Shown: piece after piece, positions 1-8,215 of the stretch
Position numbering within the stretch: position 1 is the stretch's first letter
Layout of the letters: each line of letters starts with the position of its first letter
Assembly (NCBI RefSeq): GCF_004843545.1
Contig: NZ_CP039457.1
Coordinates: 1,082,501-1,146,500 of the forward strand
Direction of reading: 5' to 3'
Source of the DNA: Streptococcus pasteurianus
GTDB lineage: Bacteria > Bacillota > Bacilli > Lactobacillales > Streptococcaceae
Length of the DNA stretch: 64,000 nt
Made by a program: the position numbers and the translations under genes
The notes under the pieces: generated by a model
Database searches by the model: none
Seen by the model: the letters and a program-made list of their open reading frames with translations, nothing else
What the model was told of the DNA's origin: nothing

Positions 1-986
1 TGCTGAATAATAATACCTTTGTCCTTGCAAATGATTTCTGTTTGGGATAAAATATGTTTCAAAAACTCTGGCAATTTAATATCTTCCATTTGTAATTGAT
101 AACCGACAGTTGTTTTAGATATATCAATCAAAATTTTTATGTACTGTTTCATCTGTTCAGAACTACTCATTGCATACGATAAATATAGCTTTTGTTCTTC
201 ATCAAGTTCTGTTTCATCTAACAAATCAATGTTCCCTTGCACAACAGTTAATGGAGTTTTCAAATCATGGGCTAGAGAAGCAATCTGTTCTCTTTGTAAT
301 TTTTCGCTTTGCCACTGTTTTTCTAATGACTCTTTTAAGCTGTTCCGCATGCTGTCAAAAGATATAATCACGTTTTCAAATTCCAATATTTTAGAATGTC
401 CGATAGTAAAATCTAAGTTTTGATTTTCAATTTCTTTGGTAGCTTCTAAAATAGGGGTCAATTCTTTTCTCAGTTCTTTAGCAAAATGAACAGTTAAATA
501 AACACATACCCCTAAACTGCTTATAATCATTAACGTAATCATCAAAATTTCTGGGGACGGTAAATAATGGTTAAGTTGTGGGTTTAAATATTGAGAACCT
601 ATAACATACTGTAAGACAATATATTCATCATTTCGTGTAACGAAAATAAACTGTGTTTTACCACTTGTATCCATTAACCCAGTTTTAGCAAACATCAAAG
701 CCTTTTCTTTTACTTCTTCGCTCATATTTGTATCAATGTATTCATAGTTTTTCGTTAATCGAAGAAATTTAGTACCAGTAGGAAAATGTATATCTGATAC
801 ATTCGGCGTTGCAGTCAGTATAGGTACTAGATCTTCCGTTTGTCTTTCATTATTATCCGCAAGTGTTACAATCCCCATGCTGGAAGCTAATAACATACAG
901 ACAAATGGGACAACCACGGACAGACATATTCCCCCAAGTAGACAAACAAGAAATTTACGGAAAGTTTTTGTAAGTGATGTTTTCAT
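1..986 (-). CDS. Sensor histidine kinase, LanK-like (3' end outside window)
   Basis: Membrane histidine kinase, the partner of the response regulator just upstream; the stop of that regulator and this ATG are separated by 2 nt. The reading frame starts at 986 with MKTSLTKTFRKF and runs off the window edge. It shows two membrane segments (about residues 13-35 and 150-170) around an extracellular loop, a HAMP-like linker, and the phospho-acceptor H-box SLAHDLKTPLTVV. The catalytic ATPase part lies mostly beyond base 1. Placement behind lanFEG suggests it senses a lantibiotic or related peptide. That role is inferred from neighbours; the kinase fold itself is clear. Confidence 0.85.
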   Translation of the reverse strand, partial: MKTSLTKTFRKFLVCLLGGICLSVVVPFVCMLLASSMGIVTLADNNERQTEDLVPILTATPNVSDIHFPTGTKFLRLTKNYEYIDTNMSEEVKEKALMFAKTGLMDTSGKTQFIFVTRNDEYIVLQYVIGSQYLNPQLNHYLPSPEILMITLMIISSLGVCVYLTVHFAKELRKELTPILEATKEIENQNLDFTIGHSKILEFENVIISFDSMRNSLKESLEKQWQSEKLQREQIASLAHDLKTPLTVVQGNIDLLDETELDEEQKLYLSYAMSSSEQMKQYIKILIDISKTTVGYQLQMEDIKLPEFLKHILSQTEIICKDKGIIIQ

Positions 987-988
987 TT

Positions 989-1648
989 TTATTCCCATTT
1001 ATAACCAATCCCCCAGACTGTTGAAATTGGCTGAACACCCATTTTTTCAAATTTTGCTCTTATATTTTTTATATGTGTAGAGATTGTAGAGCTATCGCTT
1101 TCTCCGTAAAAAGAAAATGTAGCTTCGTATATTTGTTCCTTTGAAAAAACCTGTCCTTTGTTACTTGCAAGATACTCACAAATCAAATATTCACTTTTAG
1201 TAAAGGCGATAGGTTTATTATCAACGCTAATCGCCTTTGCTGATAAGTCTATTCTTATCTTATCTAAATTTAGTGTTCTATGTTTTTCACGTTTCTCTCT
1301 ACGCAAGTGAGCATTGATACGCGCCCGCAATTCTGCAATACGGAATGGTTTTGTTAAATAATCATCAGCTCCTAATCCTAAGCCCAAAGTAATATCATTT
1401 TCCATCGTTTTTGCCGTCAGAAAAAGAATAGGACAGTCAATAAAATCTCTTATAGATTTACAGAAAGAGAAACCGTCTATATGGGGCATCATAACGTCTA
1501 AAATAACTAAATCATAGTAGTTCAGAGTGTCTAAAGGAACTTCTTTTGCAGAAGAATATACAGTTACAATATGTCCATCTTTCTCAAGCCCATTCTTGAT
1601 TAACTGTAAAATCATTTCTTCATCATCAACGGCTAATATATTTGCCAA
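989..1648 (-). CDS. OmpR-family response regulator, LanR-like
   Basis: Two-domain response regulator of 219 aa. The receiver domain has the acidic pair in VDDEE near residue 8, the phospho-acceptor Asp in LVILDVMMPHIDG and the conserved Lys in LTKPF. A winged-helix DNA-binding domain of the OmpR/PhoB type follows and ends GIGYKWE. It is the first gene of a regulator-kinase pair and follows the broken immunity gene on the same strand. Regulators of this type (NisR, SpaR, CprR) activate lantibiotic immunity genes. The tandem repeats at the lanF promoter (4302-4323) are the obvious candidate target. Confidence 0.88.
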   Translation of the reverse strand: MANILAVDDEEMILQLIKNGLEKDGHIVTVYSSAKEVPLDTLNYYDLVILDVMMPHIDGFSFCKSIRDFIDCPILFLTAKTMENDITLGLGLGADDYLTKPFRIAELRARINAHLRREKREKHRTLNLDKIRIDLSAKAISVDNKPIAFTKSEYLICEYLASNKGQVFSKEQIYEATFSFYGESDSSTISTHIKNIRAKFEKMGVQPISTVWGIGYKWE

Positions 1649-1682
1649 TATCTACACCTCCTACAATTCCTATATCCAAGTC

Positions 1683-2063
1683 TTATTCTATTGTATTTAC
1701 TGCTACGTAATATTTATTGTTAATATTAACAGCAATCTTTTCTTCTGTGGAAGTTTCTTTTATACTGTATATATATCCGTAACTGAATATTGTACCGTCA
1801 GCTTCTTCAATTCTTTTTGAAATTTGAGCAATTTCCTGCTTCAAACTTGAATATTCCACAGTTTCATCTGTCAGAGTATAAATTTTTTTATCTATTTGTA
1901 TGGTATCCTGATTTGCTGTATTTAACTCCACGATTGGCAAAGTTTGGTTTAATGATTTATTTCTATCTGCGTTTTCTTTCAAATCAAATAAAACTTTTAA
2001 AGTTCCAAAAGCCAAGACAAGGACAATAGCTATCGCAACCTATTTTAATATTTTTTTACTCAT
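1683..2063 (-). pseudogene. NisI/SpaI-like lantibiotic immunity protein, amber codon at position 8
   Basis: The natural start is the ATG at 2063, overlapping the end of the lanG-like gene in ATGAGTAA, as expected for translational coupling. Reading from it gives MSKKILK, then a TAG stop at 2042-2040, and in the same frame a hydrophobic anchor (VAIAIVLVLAFGTL) and a 100-aa extracellular domain. The domain resembles the C-terminal repeat of NisI: an IYTLTDETV stretch, then YGYIYSIKETS and AVNINNKYYVA. One base change, TGG to TAG, would explain the stop. A TTG at 2015 could restart translation inside the anchor, but no good ribosome site precedes it. Probably inactive, or expressed only by suppression. 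A sequencing error is possible. Confidence 0.7.
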
Positions 2064-2802
2064 TTTCTTTTGTCCCTTCCCATCTCTGAAACCACATTAA
2101 ACTTATTATAAACAGCACTACTGTGAAAACCAGCATAAATATAAAACCTAGTTGAAACTCAGGGAAGTTAGAATAAAACTGTCCCTCATTAACATATTTC
2201 AAAATACAATAATCCATAAACCTTACACTCCAGCCCCACGGCAGAAATTTCCAAATAAAATCACCAAGTCCTGTAACCAACAATGCAGATAATAGACTTC
2301 CTACAATACCCATGCCCATAGCTACACTTTTCCCTAAACTGAAACCGACAAGTATAGAAATAAGATAAATTGGTATTACAGACAATATTAACATAATAAA
2401 AGGTTTTATATAAAATGAAAACGGCATAACTGGATAGAGTACTGCAAATAAGGAAACACCAAGTATTGTTGCAAGGGTTGCCAAAACAACAAGATATAAT
2501 AATTTTCCAATATATACCGCTGTGCGTGAACGGAACGTACCTAAGATTAACTGAAAATGACCTGCCCCATTTTCTAGTTCAACTACCATACCTACAACAA
2601 TTCCAATAACAAATGGAAAAATAATCGATAATACCTCTAAAAAGGTCGTTACATTTGTGACATCATTCCAACCAGATATATGAAAATATCCTGCAAAAAC
2701 ACCAGCTCCTATTACTGGAAAAAGTACATGAACTAAAAGTAATGGTGTATGTCTGCTTTTAAGCCATTCTACTTGAAAACATCTAATAATACTGCTAAAC
2801 AT
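2056..2802 (-). CDS. Lantibiotic immunity ABC transporter permease, MutG family
   Basis: Membrane protein of 248 aa with about six hydrophobic segments and no signal peptide, opening FSSIIRCFQVEWLKSRHTPLLL, a typical start for the MutG/EpiG/LanG permease. In LanFEG systems two different permeases and one ATPase expel lantibiotic peptides from the membrane and so protect the cell. Its start overlaps the stop of the preceding permease by one base (TAATG), and its end overlaps the ATG of the broken immunity gene, so all are read from one transcript. Confidence 0.85.
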   Translation of the reverse strand: MFSSIIRCFQVEWLKSRHTPLLLVHVLFPVIGAGVFAGYFHISGWNDVTNVTTFLEVLSIIFPFVIGIVVGMVVELENGAGHFQLILGTFRSRTAVYIGKLLYLVVLATLATILGVSLFAVLYPVMPFSFYIKPFIMLILSVIPIYLISILVGFSLGKSVAMGMGIVGSLLSALLVTGLGDFIWKFLPWGWSVRFMDYCILKYVNEGQFYSNFPEFQLGFIFMLVFTVVLFIISLMWFQRWEGTKENE

Positions 2803-3545
2803 TAAAGAACCTCCTGCTTTATAAAAGATTTAGCTGTTAATTTTGAAATCACATAGAGTAAAACCAATGACAAGCAGACTGTCATAATAATCAACGGTAA
2901 AGGAGTTAATAAAGCATTTCCCGTTACCGGTTCTCCATTTGGCAATATTCCTAATGTAGGAACCATAAGGCGAGTAACCCAACTATAAGGACATATGAAC
3001 CAGAAACTTGTGTTTGCGCCTAATGTTCCCAGTATAAAGCTCATTCCAACATTTAATATGAGAGTGGCGAATACACCTGTTTTTTTTACAAACCACAAGC
3101 ATAACGGAACATTCCATATACTTGTTAGAATAATGCAAAACGTTCCCAATAGTGCCTGTATCAGGCTGATTGTCATAGATATATCAAAAATTTGTTGAAT
3201 GATAAAACCACCTGCGACATTGCACAACATCAAAATTGTATTCGCAAGTACAATGTATATTATACAAGTAATTATTTTTGCATACCATACTTTTTTTAAA
3301 TCAATAGGCAATGATAAAATTGCTCTGAACTTTAATTTTCCGTTATCTCTTTGAATTATCAAAATAGATAATAGCGTTAAATAACTAGGATATAATAATA
3401 CATACCACCAGTTATATGAATTTTGTTGATACCACATGGGAGCAAGTACATTCAAAAATAAAGTTAGTACAGGAGCTAACCAGACTAATTTTTTTACAAA
3501 AGTATTTTTATGTTTTAGATGTTCAGAAGATATATAATTTTCCAT
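2802..3545 (-). CDS. Lantibiotic immunity ABC transporter permease, MutE/EpiE family
   Basis: Membrane protein of 247 aa with about six hydrophobic segments. The cytoplasmic stretch with LPIDLKKVWYAKI is typical of LanE-type permeases. It lies between the ATPase gene, whose stop is one base upstream of this ATG, and the MutG-type permease. Together the three form a LanFEG transporter that removes lantibiotic from the membrane. The family call rests on remembered features and strict gene order; the exact substrate cannot be read from the sequence. Confidence 0.85.
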   Translation of the reverse strand: MENYISSEHLKHKNTFVKKLVWLAPVLTLFLNVLAPMWYQQNSYNWWYVLLYPSYLTLLSILIIQRDNGKLKFRAILSLPIDLKKVWYAKIITCIIYIVLANTILMLCNVAGGFIIQQIFDISMTISLIQALLGTFCIILTSIWNVPLCLWFVKKTGVFATLILNVGMSFILGTLGANTSFWFICPYSWVTRLMVPTLGILPNGEPVTGNALLTPLPLIIMTVCLSLVLLYVISKLTAKSFIKQEVL

Positions 3546-3546
3546 A

Positions 3547-4248
3547 TTATCGTCCCTCCTGCGATTTTCTTACAACTTCTATGAACAAGTTTTCTAAATT
3601 TTCATCTTTATTCATCTGTCCCTCATATCCTAAAATACCATTTGAAATAATGCCAATATCATCAGCAATAAGCTGTACCTCTGATAAAATATGACTGGAT
3701 AGAATAACGGTAATCCCTTGAGAGGGAAAAGAACGAATAAGAGAACGTAATTCTTGTATACCGATAGGGTCTAAACCATTTGTTGGTTCGTCTAAAATCA
3801 ATAATTTAGGATTGTTTAACAAAGCAATAGCTATTCCTAAACGTTGCTTCATTCCCATTGAAAATTGTCCTGCTTTTTTTCTTCCCGTATTCTGCAAATC
3901 AACTATTTCCAAAACTTCATTTATTCGGGCTTTAGGAACATTGAGTAACTTTGCACGGACTTCTAAATTTTCTACCGCGGAAAGATTGTCATAAAGTGGT
4001 GGTGTTTCAATCAAAGCCCCTATTTGTTCTAAATCTTTTCTATTCCAGTCGTGCCCATTAAAAAGAACTTTTCCACTAGTAGGACGAAGCATACCTGTAA
4101 TCATTTTCAAAGTGGTAGATTTTCCAGCACCATTTGGACCGAGTAACCCATATATTGAGTTTTCACGAACAGTTATAGATACATTATTTACTGCCTTTTG
4201 CTTTTTGAAATCCTTACATAAATTGTCTGTTTTTAAAATTTCTTTCAT
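3547..4248 (-). CDS. Lantibiotic immunity ABC transporter ATPase, LanF type
   Basis: ATP-binding subunit of 233 aa. It has Walker A (GPNGAGKST near residue 38), a signature variant (FSMGMKQR), Walker B with catalytic Glu (LLILDEPTNGLDP) and the switch His (ILSSHILSEV). It is the first gene of the lanF-E-G-(I)-R-K transcript. The variant signature is usual in this bacitracin/lantibiotic subfamily. It powers peptide expulsion by the two downstream permeases. The promoter just upstream has tandem repeats that look like a LanR site. Confidence 0.9.
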   Translation of the reverse strand: MKEILKTDNLCKDFKKQKAVNNVSITVRENSIYGLLGPNGAGKSTTLKMITGMLRPTSGKVLFNGHDWNRKDLEQIGALIETPPLYDNLSAVENLEVRAKLLNVPKARINEVLEIVDLQNTGRKKAGQFSMGMKQRLGIAIALLNNPKLLILDEPTNGLDPIGIQELRSLIRSFPSQGITVILSSHILSEVQLIADDIGIISNGILGYEGQMNKDENLENLFIEVVRKSQEGR

Positions 4249-4281
4249 AATTGTTTATATCCTTTCCTTATGTTTGGTTAA

Positions 4282-4323
4282 AGTATAAAAAGCAAATTTG
4301 AAGATTTCATAAAGATTTGATAA
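4282..4323 (-). promoter_or_regulatory. lanF promoter with 11-bp tandem operator repeats
   Basis: On the minus strand a -10 box TATACT (4287-4282) is preceded by two adjacent 11-mers, TTATCAAATCT and TTATGAAATCT (4323-4313 and 4312-4302), which cover the place of the -35 box. No good -35 is present, as expected for an activated promoter. Spaced direct repeats with an 11-bp period on one face of the helix are the usual arrangement for LanR/OmpR-type activators. Confidence 0.6.
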
Positions 4324-4394
4324 GAATTTATTTTAATCCAGCTGTAGCATGTAACTCGCATTAAATGTAAAATACAGCTACGGCATTTTATTGT

Positions 4395-5306
4395 TTACCC
4401 TACAATCTTCCAGTTATTATCTTTATGTAGCACTAGCTCAAACTGCGATACCTGCGTTGCCTTTGTCTGATTATCAAGGAATTTTACGGCAACCTTGACT
4501 TTCACATTGCCCCCGTCCTTTGTAAAGATAGGGTTTACCAATTCAGAATAAAGGTAGTCCCTGCCGATAGGTTCAAGCACATTTTCCGATACATAATAGG
4601 CAAGCTCTTTTTCTGTGGCTGTCGGGTACAACTTAAAGAATGTTTCCAGAAATGCGGTAGCGTCATTTGCGGTATCAGCGTCCACGCTTGCGTCTGCTTC
4701 TGGTGTTTTAGGCTCATAGTCTGATTTTTCGATTGCTGGTGCAAGGGTAGGGTTCTGAACAATTACCATATCCCCGTCAGCGTCCACATGGACTTTTACC
4801 GTATAGGTTGCCTTGACATTGCTTGTCTGTTCTCCCTCTTTTATCTGCTGATCTACTTCGTAGGTAGCAGAAAAAGTGTCCGTCCCCGACTGTTCAATAC
4901 TCCATACAATCACATCTGTAACCGTAGAGCTGGTCGGTATATCGGTTCGAATTGTATCAACATTCAAGTCCTGCAATTCCTTTGTCAAATAACTGTTGAT
5001 TGTCTGCGTCCTTGCTTCAATCGCTTCTTTGCTGTTATTCCATGTATAATAGGACTTTGCAAAGTTCTTCACGAAATTTTCTATCCCGTTGGTGTCCTGC
5101 AAGCGAAGTTCAATGATTTCTTTTTCATGGGTCGTGTGCTGGTCGATAGCGGTAAAGTTCTTATATACCCCAAAGCTTACGCTTGCGATAAGCACCACCC
5201 ACAACGCAATCACGGTTTTCTGATGTGTGCCTACCTTGACGGTACGCACCTTTTTTTCTTTCGGTTCTTTGATAGTTTCTGTCTGTTTCTTATTCTTCTT
5301 AAACAT
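4395..5306 (-). CDS. Conjugal transfer protein, TcpC/Orf13 family
   Basis: Protein of 303 aa counted from the ATG at 5306, which has AAAGGA about 10 nt upstream; a TTG three codons earlier is too close to that site. A Lys-rich cytoplasmic tail is followed by one membrane segment (ALWVVLIASVSFGVY, about residues 32-50) and two NTF2-like extracellular domains. This is the layout of TcpC of pCW3 and Orf13 of Tn916, parts of the conjugation channel. In Tn916 the cargo gene tet(M) lies downstream of orf13; here the lantibiotic immunity genes hold that place. The rest of the transfer genes are absent, so it is probably a relic. Confidence 0.85.
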   Translation of the reverse strand: MFKKNKKQTETIKEPKEKKVRTVKVGTHQKTVIALWVVLIASVSFGVYKNFTAIDQHTTHEKEIIELRLQDTNGIENFVKNFAKSYYTWNNSKEAIEARTQTINSYLTKELQDLNVDTIRTDIPTSSTVTDVIVWSIEQSGTDTFSATYEVDQQIKEGEQTSNVKATYTVKVHVDADGDMVIVQNPTLAPAIEKSDYEPKTPEADASVDADTANDATAFLETFFKLYPTATEKELAYYVSENVLEPIGRDYLYSELVNPIFTKDGGNVKVKVAVKFLDNQTKATQVSQFELVLHKDNNWKIVG

Positions 5307-5348
5307 ATTTTTCAAGTCCTTTCTATTATTTTACTCGTCCTGCACCGA

Positions 5349-5408
5349 TTAAGTGCTGTTGCCAGTAACGGCACTTCCAACTACTGCACCAGCCACAGCT
5401 TCAACCAT
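5349..5408 (-). pseudogene. Short tail of an unidentified protein joined to the adhesin remnant
   Basis: From an ATG at 5408 the frame reads MVEAVAGAVVGSAVTGNST and stops. It is a small, Ala/Gly/Val-rich, membrane-like tail in a different frame from the adhesin fragment that overlaps it by 8 bases, and it ends 43 nt before the TcpC gene starts. It is best read as the 3' end of a larger transfer gene left after a deletion. I do not recognise the parent. Confidence 0.35.
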
Positions 5409-5649
5409 TCTTAAAATCTGTGTTAATGTCAATACAATAAGCAGTTTCGCCCTCAACTTTCATCATGCCCTCATTGAATGTAGAACCGATAGAACCGTCA
5501 TTCATTACCTTTTCAATGATACCGACACGCTCTGCACTTTCCGTCCAGTATTACTTGCTTTCTGCATGGACGGATGTAGTTGGTAAAGCAGTAACGACAG
5601 TTGCAAGAGCTAAGAAGCCCGTACACAACCGTTTTAACATCTTTTTCAT
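5401..5649 (-). pseudogene. N-terminal remnant of a thioester-domain (TQXA) surface adhesin
   Basis: From the ATG at 5649, preceded by GAAAGGAA, a clear signal peptide is read (KRLCTGFLALATVVTALPTT, then SVHA-ES). A TAA stop follows at codon 33, where homologues would have Gln (CAA). After it the same frame continues YWTESAERVGIIEKV and ends with ETAYCIDINTDFKNG before another stop. The Cys in AYCIDI corresponds to the thioester Cys of the TQXA domain in large LPXTG proteins carried by Firmicute conjugative elements. The remaining thousand or more residues are missing. It marks a deletion inside the element. Confidence 0.6.
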
Positions 5650-5669
5650 AAATCTAATGTTCCTTTCGT

Positions 5670-6013
5670 TTTTGGTAATAAAATAGCCGTCCAACAAGAA
5701 CGGCTGGAAATAGAAAAGGAACGTCATTTTAGGCGTTCCATAGTCTATAAGTTATTCAATTTTTTCTTGTTTCAATACTAATGTGTTTTGTCATAAGTCC
5801 GCATATTCGGGGCAATCTCATATATCAAAGCTCAATCCGCAGTAGTAAATTAGTAGTATTTCAATAGCTCAAAACCCTTAAATATGCCTTAAAATAAATG
5901 TTTTTGTTGGATAGTTTAAGAAAATACTTAATTATATTGATTTTAAAATAAAAAGTCCCCCATTATTATGAGGTAGTCAAATATATAAATAGCTAAAGAA
6001 CCAAGGTTAGATG
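5670..6013. other. Gene-free stretch with two hairpins
   Basis: No credible gene. Near its start are two inverted repeats, AGCCGT-N9-ACGGCT (about 5685-5705) and GGAACG-N10-CGTTCC (about 5719-5740), probably terminator or attenuator structures of the conjugative element. The rest is AT-rich and probably contains the boundary between the element remnant and the chromosome. I could not identify att repeats. Confidence 0.4.
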
Positions 6014-6522
6014 TTAGCAGTTAGCAGTTAGCCATGCGATGATAAACAATAAAGTAAAACCAAATAGATAAATAAGACCGATGATTGATAACCTTTTAAG
6101 TCGAGGTTTAACTTGATGTTCTTTGTTATTTACTAATGAATAATTAAGATAAGCAAAGAATGGCGTTGTGATGAATGATGCAATCATTGCAAAACGAAGC
6201 ATTGTTGCAACATTACCAGCAAAAAGATAAACAATGACCAATCCAATAACTGCTGTCAATGTCATCCAACCATAAAGTACTTTTTGAGAAGCTTCCTTTT
6301 TGTCAAGAAGTAGACGGAGCGCTTCGTTATTCGCAAGTGAATATCCGTCAATAACTGTGATAACCGTTCCGAAAATACATAGGAAAGCAATAAGCGTAAT
6401 CAAGAAACGAGACCATTCGCCAAGAACAGAAGCGTACATATTGATAGATTGAGCAATGTAAGCTGCTGAAGCGCTTTTTGCTTAGTTCGCCAATTCGATT
6501 GTTGTTCTATATTTTCAGTCAT
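6014..6522 (-). pseudogene. Nramp-family metal ion transporter, internally deleted
   Basis: Two pieces of one gene remain. The N-terminus starts at the ATG at 6522 (MTENIEQQSNWRTKQKA). After about 18 codons the frame is lost, and the C-terminal part continues in another frame with SASAAYIAQSINMYASVLGEW, followed by four or five membrane segments (to 6014). The motif TVIDGYSLANNEALRLLL and the tail resemble the C-terminal third of Nramp-type Mn2+/Fe2+ transporters. A normal member has about 430 aa, so roughly 250 codons have been lost. A 7-bp repeat (GCTAACT) is present three times at the very end of the frame. Confidence 0.65.
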
Positions 6523-6652
6523 AAAACAGACCTTTTTCTAAATAAGGTTTTCAATATTCAGATAATCCCGACTTGTGTAAACGCAATTTTACAACTTACC
6601 TATCAGAAAGTCAACCTTATTTTAGGAAAAAGTTTGAAAAAAATGAGTATTA

Positions 6653-6678
6653 AAAATCCCCGCTTTTCAAAGCGAGGA
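6653..6678 (-). terminator. Terminator of the DUF1002 gene
   Basis: Read on the minus strand, CCTCGCTTT and a near-complementary AAAGCGGGG form a 9-bp stem with one mismatch, followed by a T-rich run. It lies just after the stop at 6697. Confidence 0.7.
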
Positions 6679-6696
6679 AAATCATAAATTTACAGC

Positions 6697-7674
6697 TTAG
6701 TTAAATAGATTTTTAAAGAAATTAACAATTGCTTGCCAAATGTTCGCTAGGAAGCCTTTGCTTGATTCCAAAGCGTTTGTGGCATCAAAATTAAGATTAA
6801 TTCCTTTAAATGTTGAACTTGCATTTGAAACAATGCTATCTTTCAAAGAGGCAAGTGTCGATTTAAAACTACTGCTATCAATGATACTTGATTTTGAAAG
6901 ATTAAAAGCAAAGTTAACAATCAAGGTAATTTGGTCACTTGACAAAACATCTTTTAGCTCATAATTATCAAGGGTTTCTTCAACGATTTTACGAACATCT
7001 TCTTTTGAAACGCCATCACCAGCATCTGCAACGGCTGATTTAATGTCGGTTAAGGCAACGTTCAACTTGTCAGCATCATAACCGTCTGTTCCTTGATTCT
7101 CAGAATTGATAGTCGATAGAGCTTCTAACTCTTCTTGAGCTAATTCTTTGCTTTCATCAGAAACATCAACACCATTTTCTTCTAAAGAATAATAAATTCC
7201 AGCTAACGCTGACTCACCTGTAACAGCGATTGGCGAAGCTACTGTAATAGCTGCATGCTCAATTCCTAATGTAACAGCTGCATTTCGATACATATCTTCG
7301 GTAACTTTTGTAATATTCTCTGGTGTGACAATATTAACCGTCAATGTTTCTGAAGAACCTAATTTTTGAATTTTAACAGATGAATACAATTGCAAGCTAG
7401 AATCGTCTGCAACGTTCATAATATTAGCATAGGCACTTGTTGTAATGGTCTTAACACTTGTATCCTTTGAACTGTCATACCCTAACAAAGCTAGCGTTTG
7501 TGAGCGTTGGTCATCTGACAAAGAGTATCCTAAAACATAGTCGGGTTGAACATAAGTTTCATCAATAACATCCTGAACAGAGTTACTTGATGCTTGAACG
7601 CTGTTAACAGTGATAATAGATAAAGCTGCTAAAGCACAAGTCATCAATGTCTTTTTAAATTTCATCTTAATCAT
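6697..7674 (-). CDS. Secreted DUF1002 protein
   Basis: Protein of 325 aa; the start may be the ATG at 7674 (MIKMKFKK) or at 7665. It begins with a Sec signal peptide (LMTCALAALSIITVNSVQA, cut about residue 29). The body matches the DUF1002 family found in streptococci and bacilli: LGYSLSDDQRSQTLALLGY, later TGESALAGIYYSLEENG. It ends with a short aromatic, amphipathic segment (FLANIWQAIVNFFKNLF) that could touch the membrane. The function is unknown. It is a single gene with its own terminator. Confidence 0.8.
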   Translation of the reverse strand: MIKMKFKKTLMTCALAALSIITVNSVQASSNSVQDVIDETYVQPDYVLGYSLSDDQRSQTLALLGYDSSKDTSVKTITTSAYANIMNVADDSSLQLYSSVKIQKLGSSETLTVNIVTPENITKVTEDMYRNAAVTLGIEHAAITVASPIAVTGESALAGIYYSLEENGVDVSDESKELAQEELEALSTINSENQGTDGYDADKLNVALTDIKSAVADAGDGVSKEDVRKIVEETLDNYELKDVLSSDQITLIVNFAFNLSKSSIIDSSSFKSTLASLKDSIVSNASSTFKGINLNFDATNALESSKGFLANIWQAIVNFFKNLFN

Positions 7675-7751
7675 TTTCCTTTCTCTTAGAGACCTTATTA
7701 TACCATTTATTGAGAATTCAGTCTGAAAAAACTGTTTTATTTCACGCTAAA

Positions 7752-8165
7752 CTACTCATGTAATTCTAGTGGCAAACCATCCGGGTCGAAAAAGAAGGTC
7801 ATTTTCTTACCTGTATAATCATCATAGCGAACAGGTTGAACATAAATTCCCTTGCTTTCCAACTCAGCTTTGTAAGCGTCAACATCATTAACATAAAAAG
7901 CCAAATGACGTAGCCCACAAGCCTCCATATGATACTTAGGTTGCCCAACACGTTTTGGCGGTGCAACATAATATGGATCACTAAGCTTATTTCCAAAAAT
8001 CTCTAATTCAATCGTTCCACATTTTAAATCAAGTTTGTAATCGTGGCGCTCTGGTCTATGATTTTCACGAATAATCTCAAAACCTAGTTTATTGACGTAA
8101 AAATCACGTGATTTTTCATAGTCAGAGACAATGAGTGCGACATGGTGAACTGCATTTAATTTCAT
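7752..8165 (-). CDS. VOC-family (glyoxalase fold) protein
   Basis: The start is placed at the ATG at 8165 (MKLNAVHHVALIVSDYEKS), which has AAGGAG 8 nt upstream; longer versions read into the leader. The 137-aa protein holds one vicinal-oxygen-chelate domain: His in HHVALI, His in RHLAFYV and Glu in PLELHE are the expected metal ligands. Close relatives are annotated as SMU1112c/YaeR or GloA2. It may be a lactoylglutathione lyase, dioxygenase or isomerase; the substrate is not readable. It follows srtA on the same strand. Confidence 0.85.
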   Translation of the reverse strand: MKLNAVHHVALIVSDYEKSRDFYVNKLGFEIIRENHRPERHDYKLDLKCGTIELEIFGNKLSDPYYVAPPKRVGQPKYHMEACGLRHLAFYVNDVDAYKAELESKGIYVQPVRYDDYTGKKMTFFFDPDGLPLELHE

Positions 8166-8215
8166 TATTTTCTCCTTAACAAGAAATAAAAGCTGGGGTT
8201 GTCCCAACTTTTACC

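Noticed and set aside
4788..5414. A 208-codon plus-strand frame opposite tcpC
   Set aside because: Cys- and Phe-rich antisense shadow of a well-supported conjugation gene.
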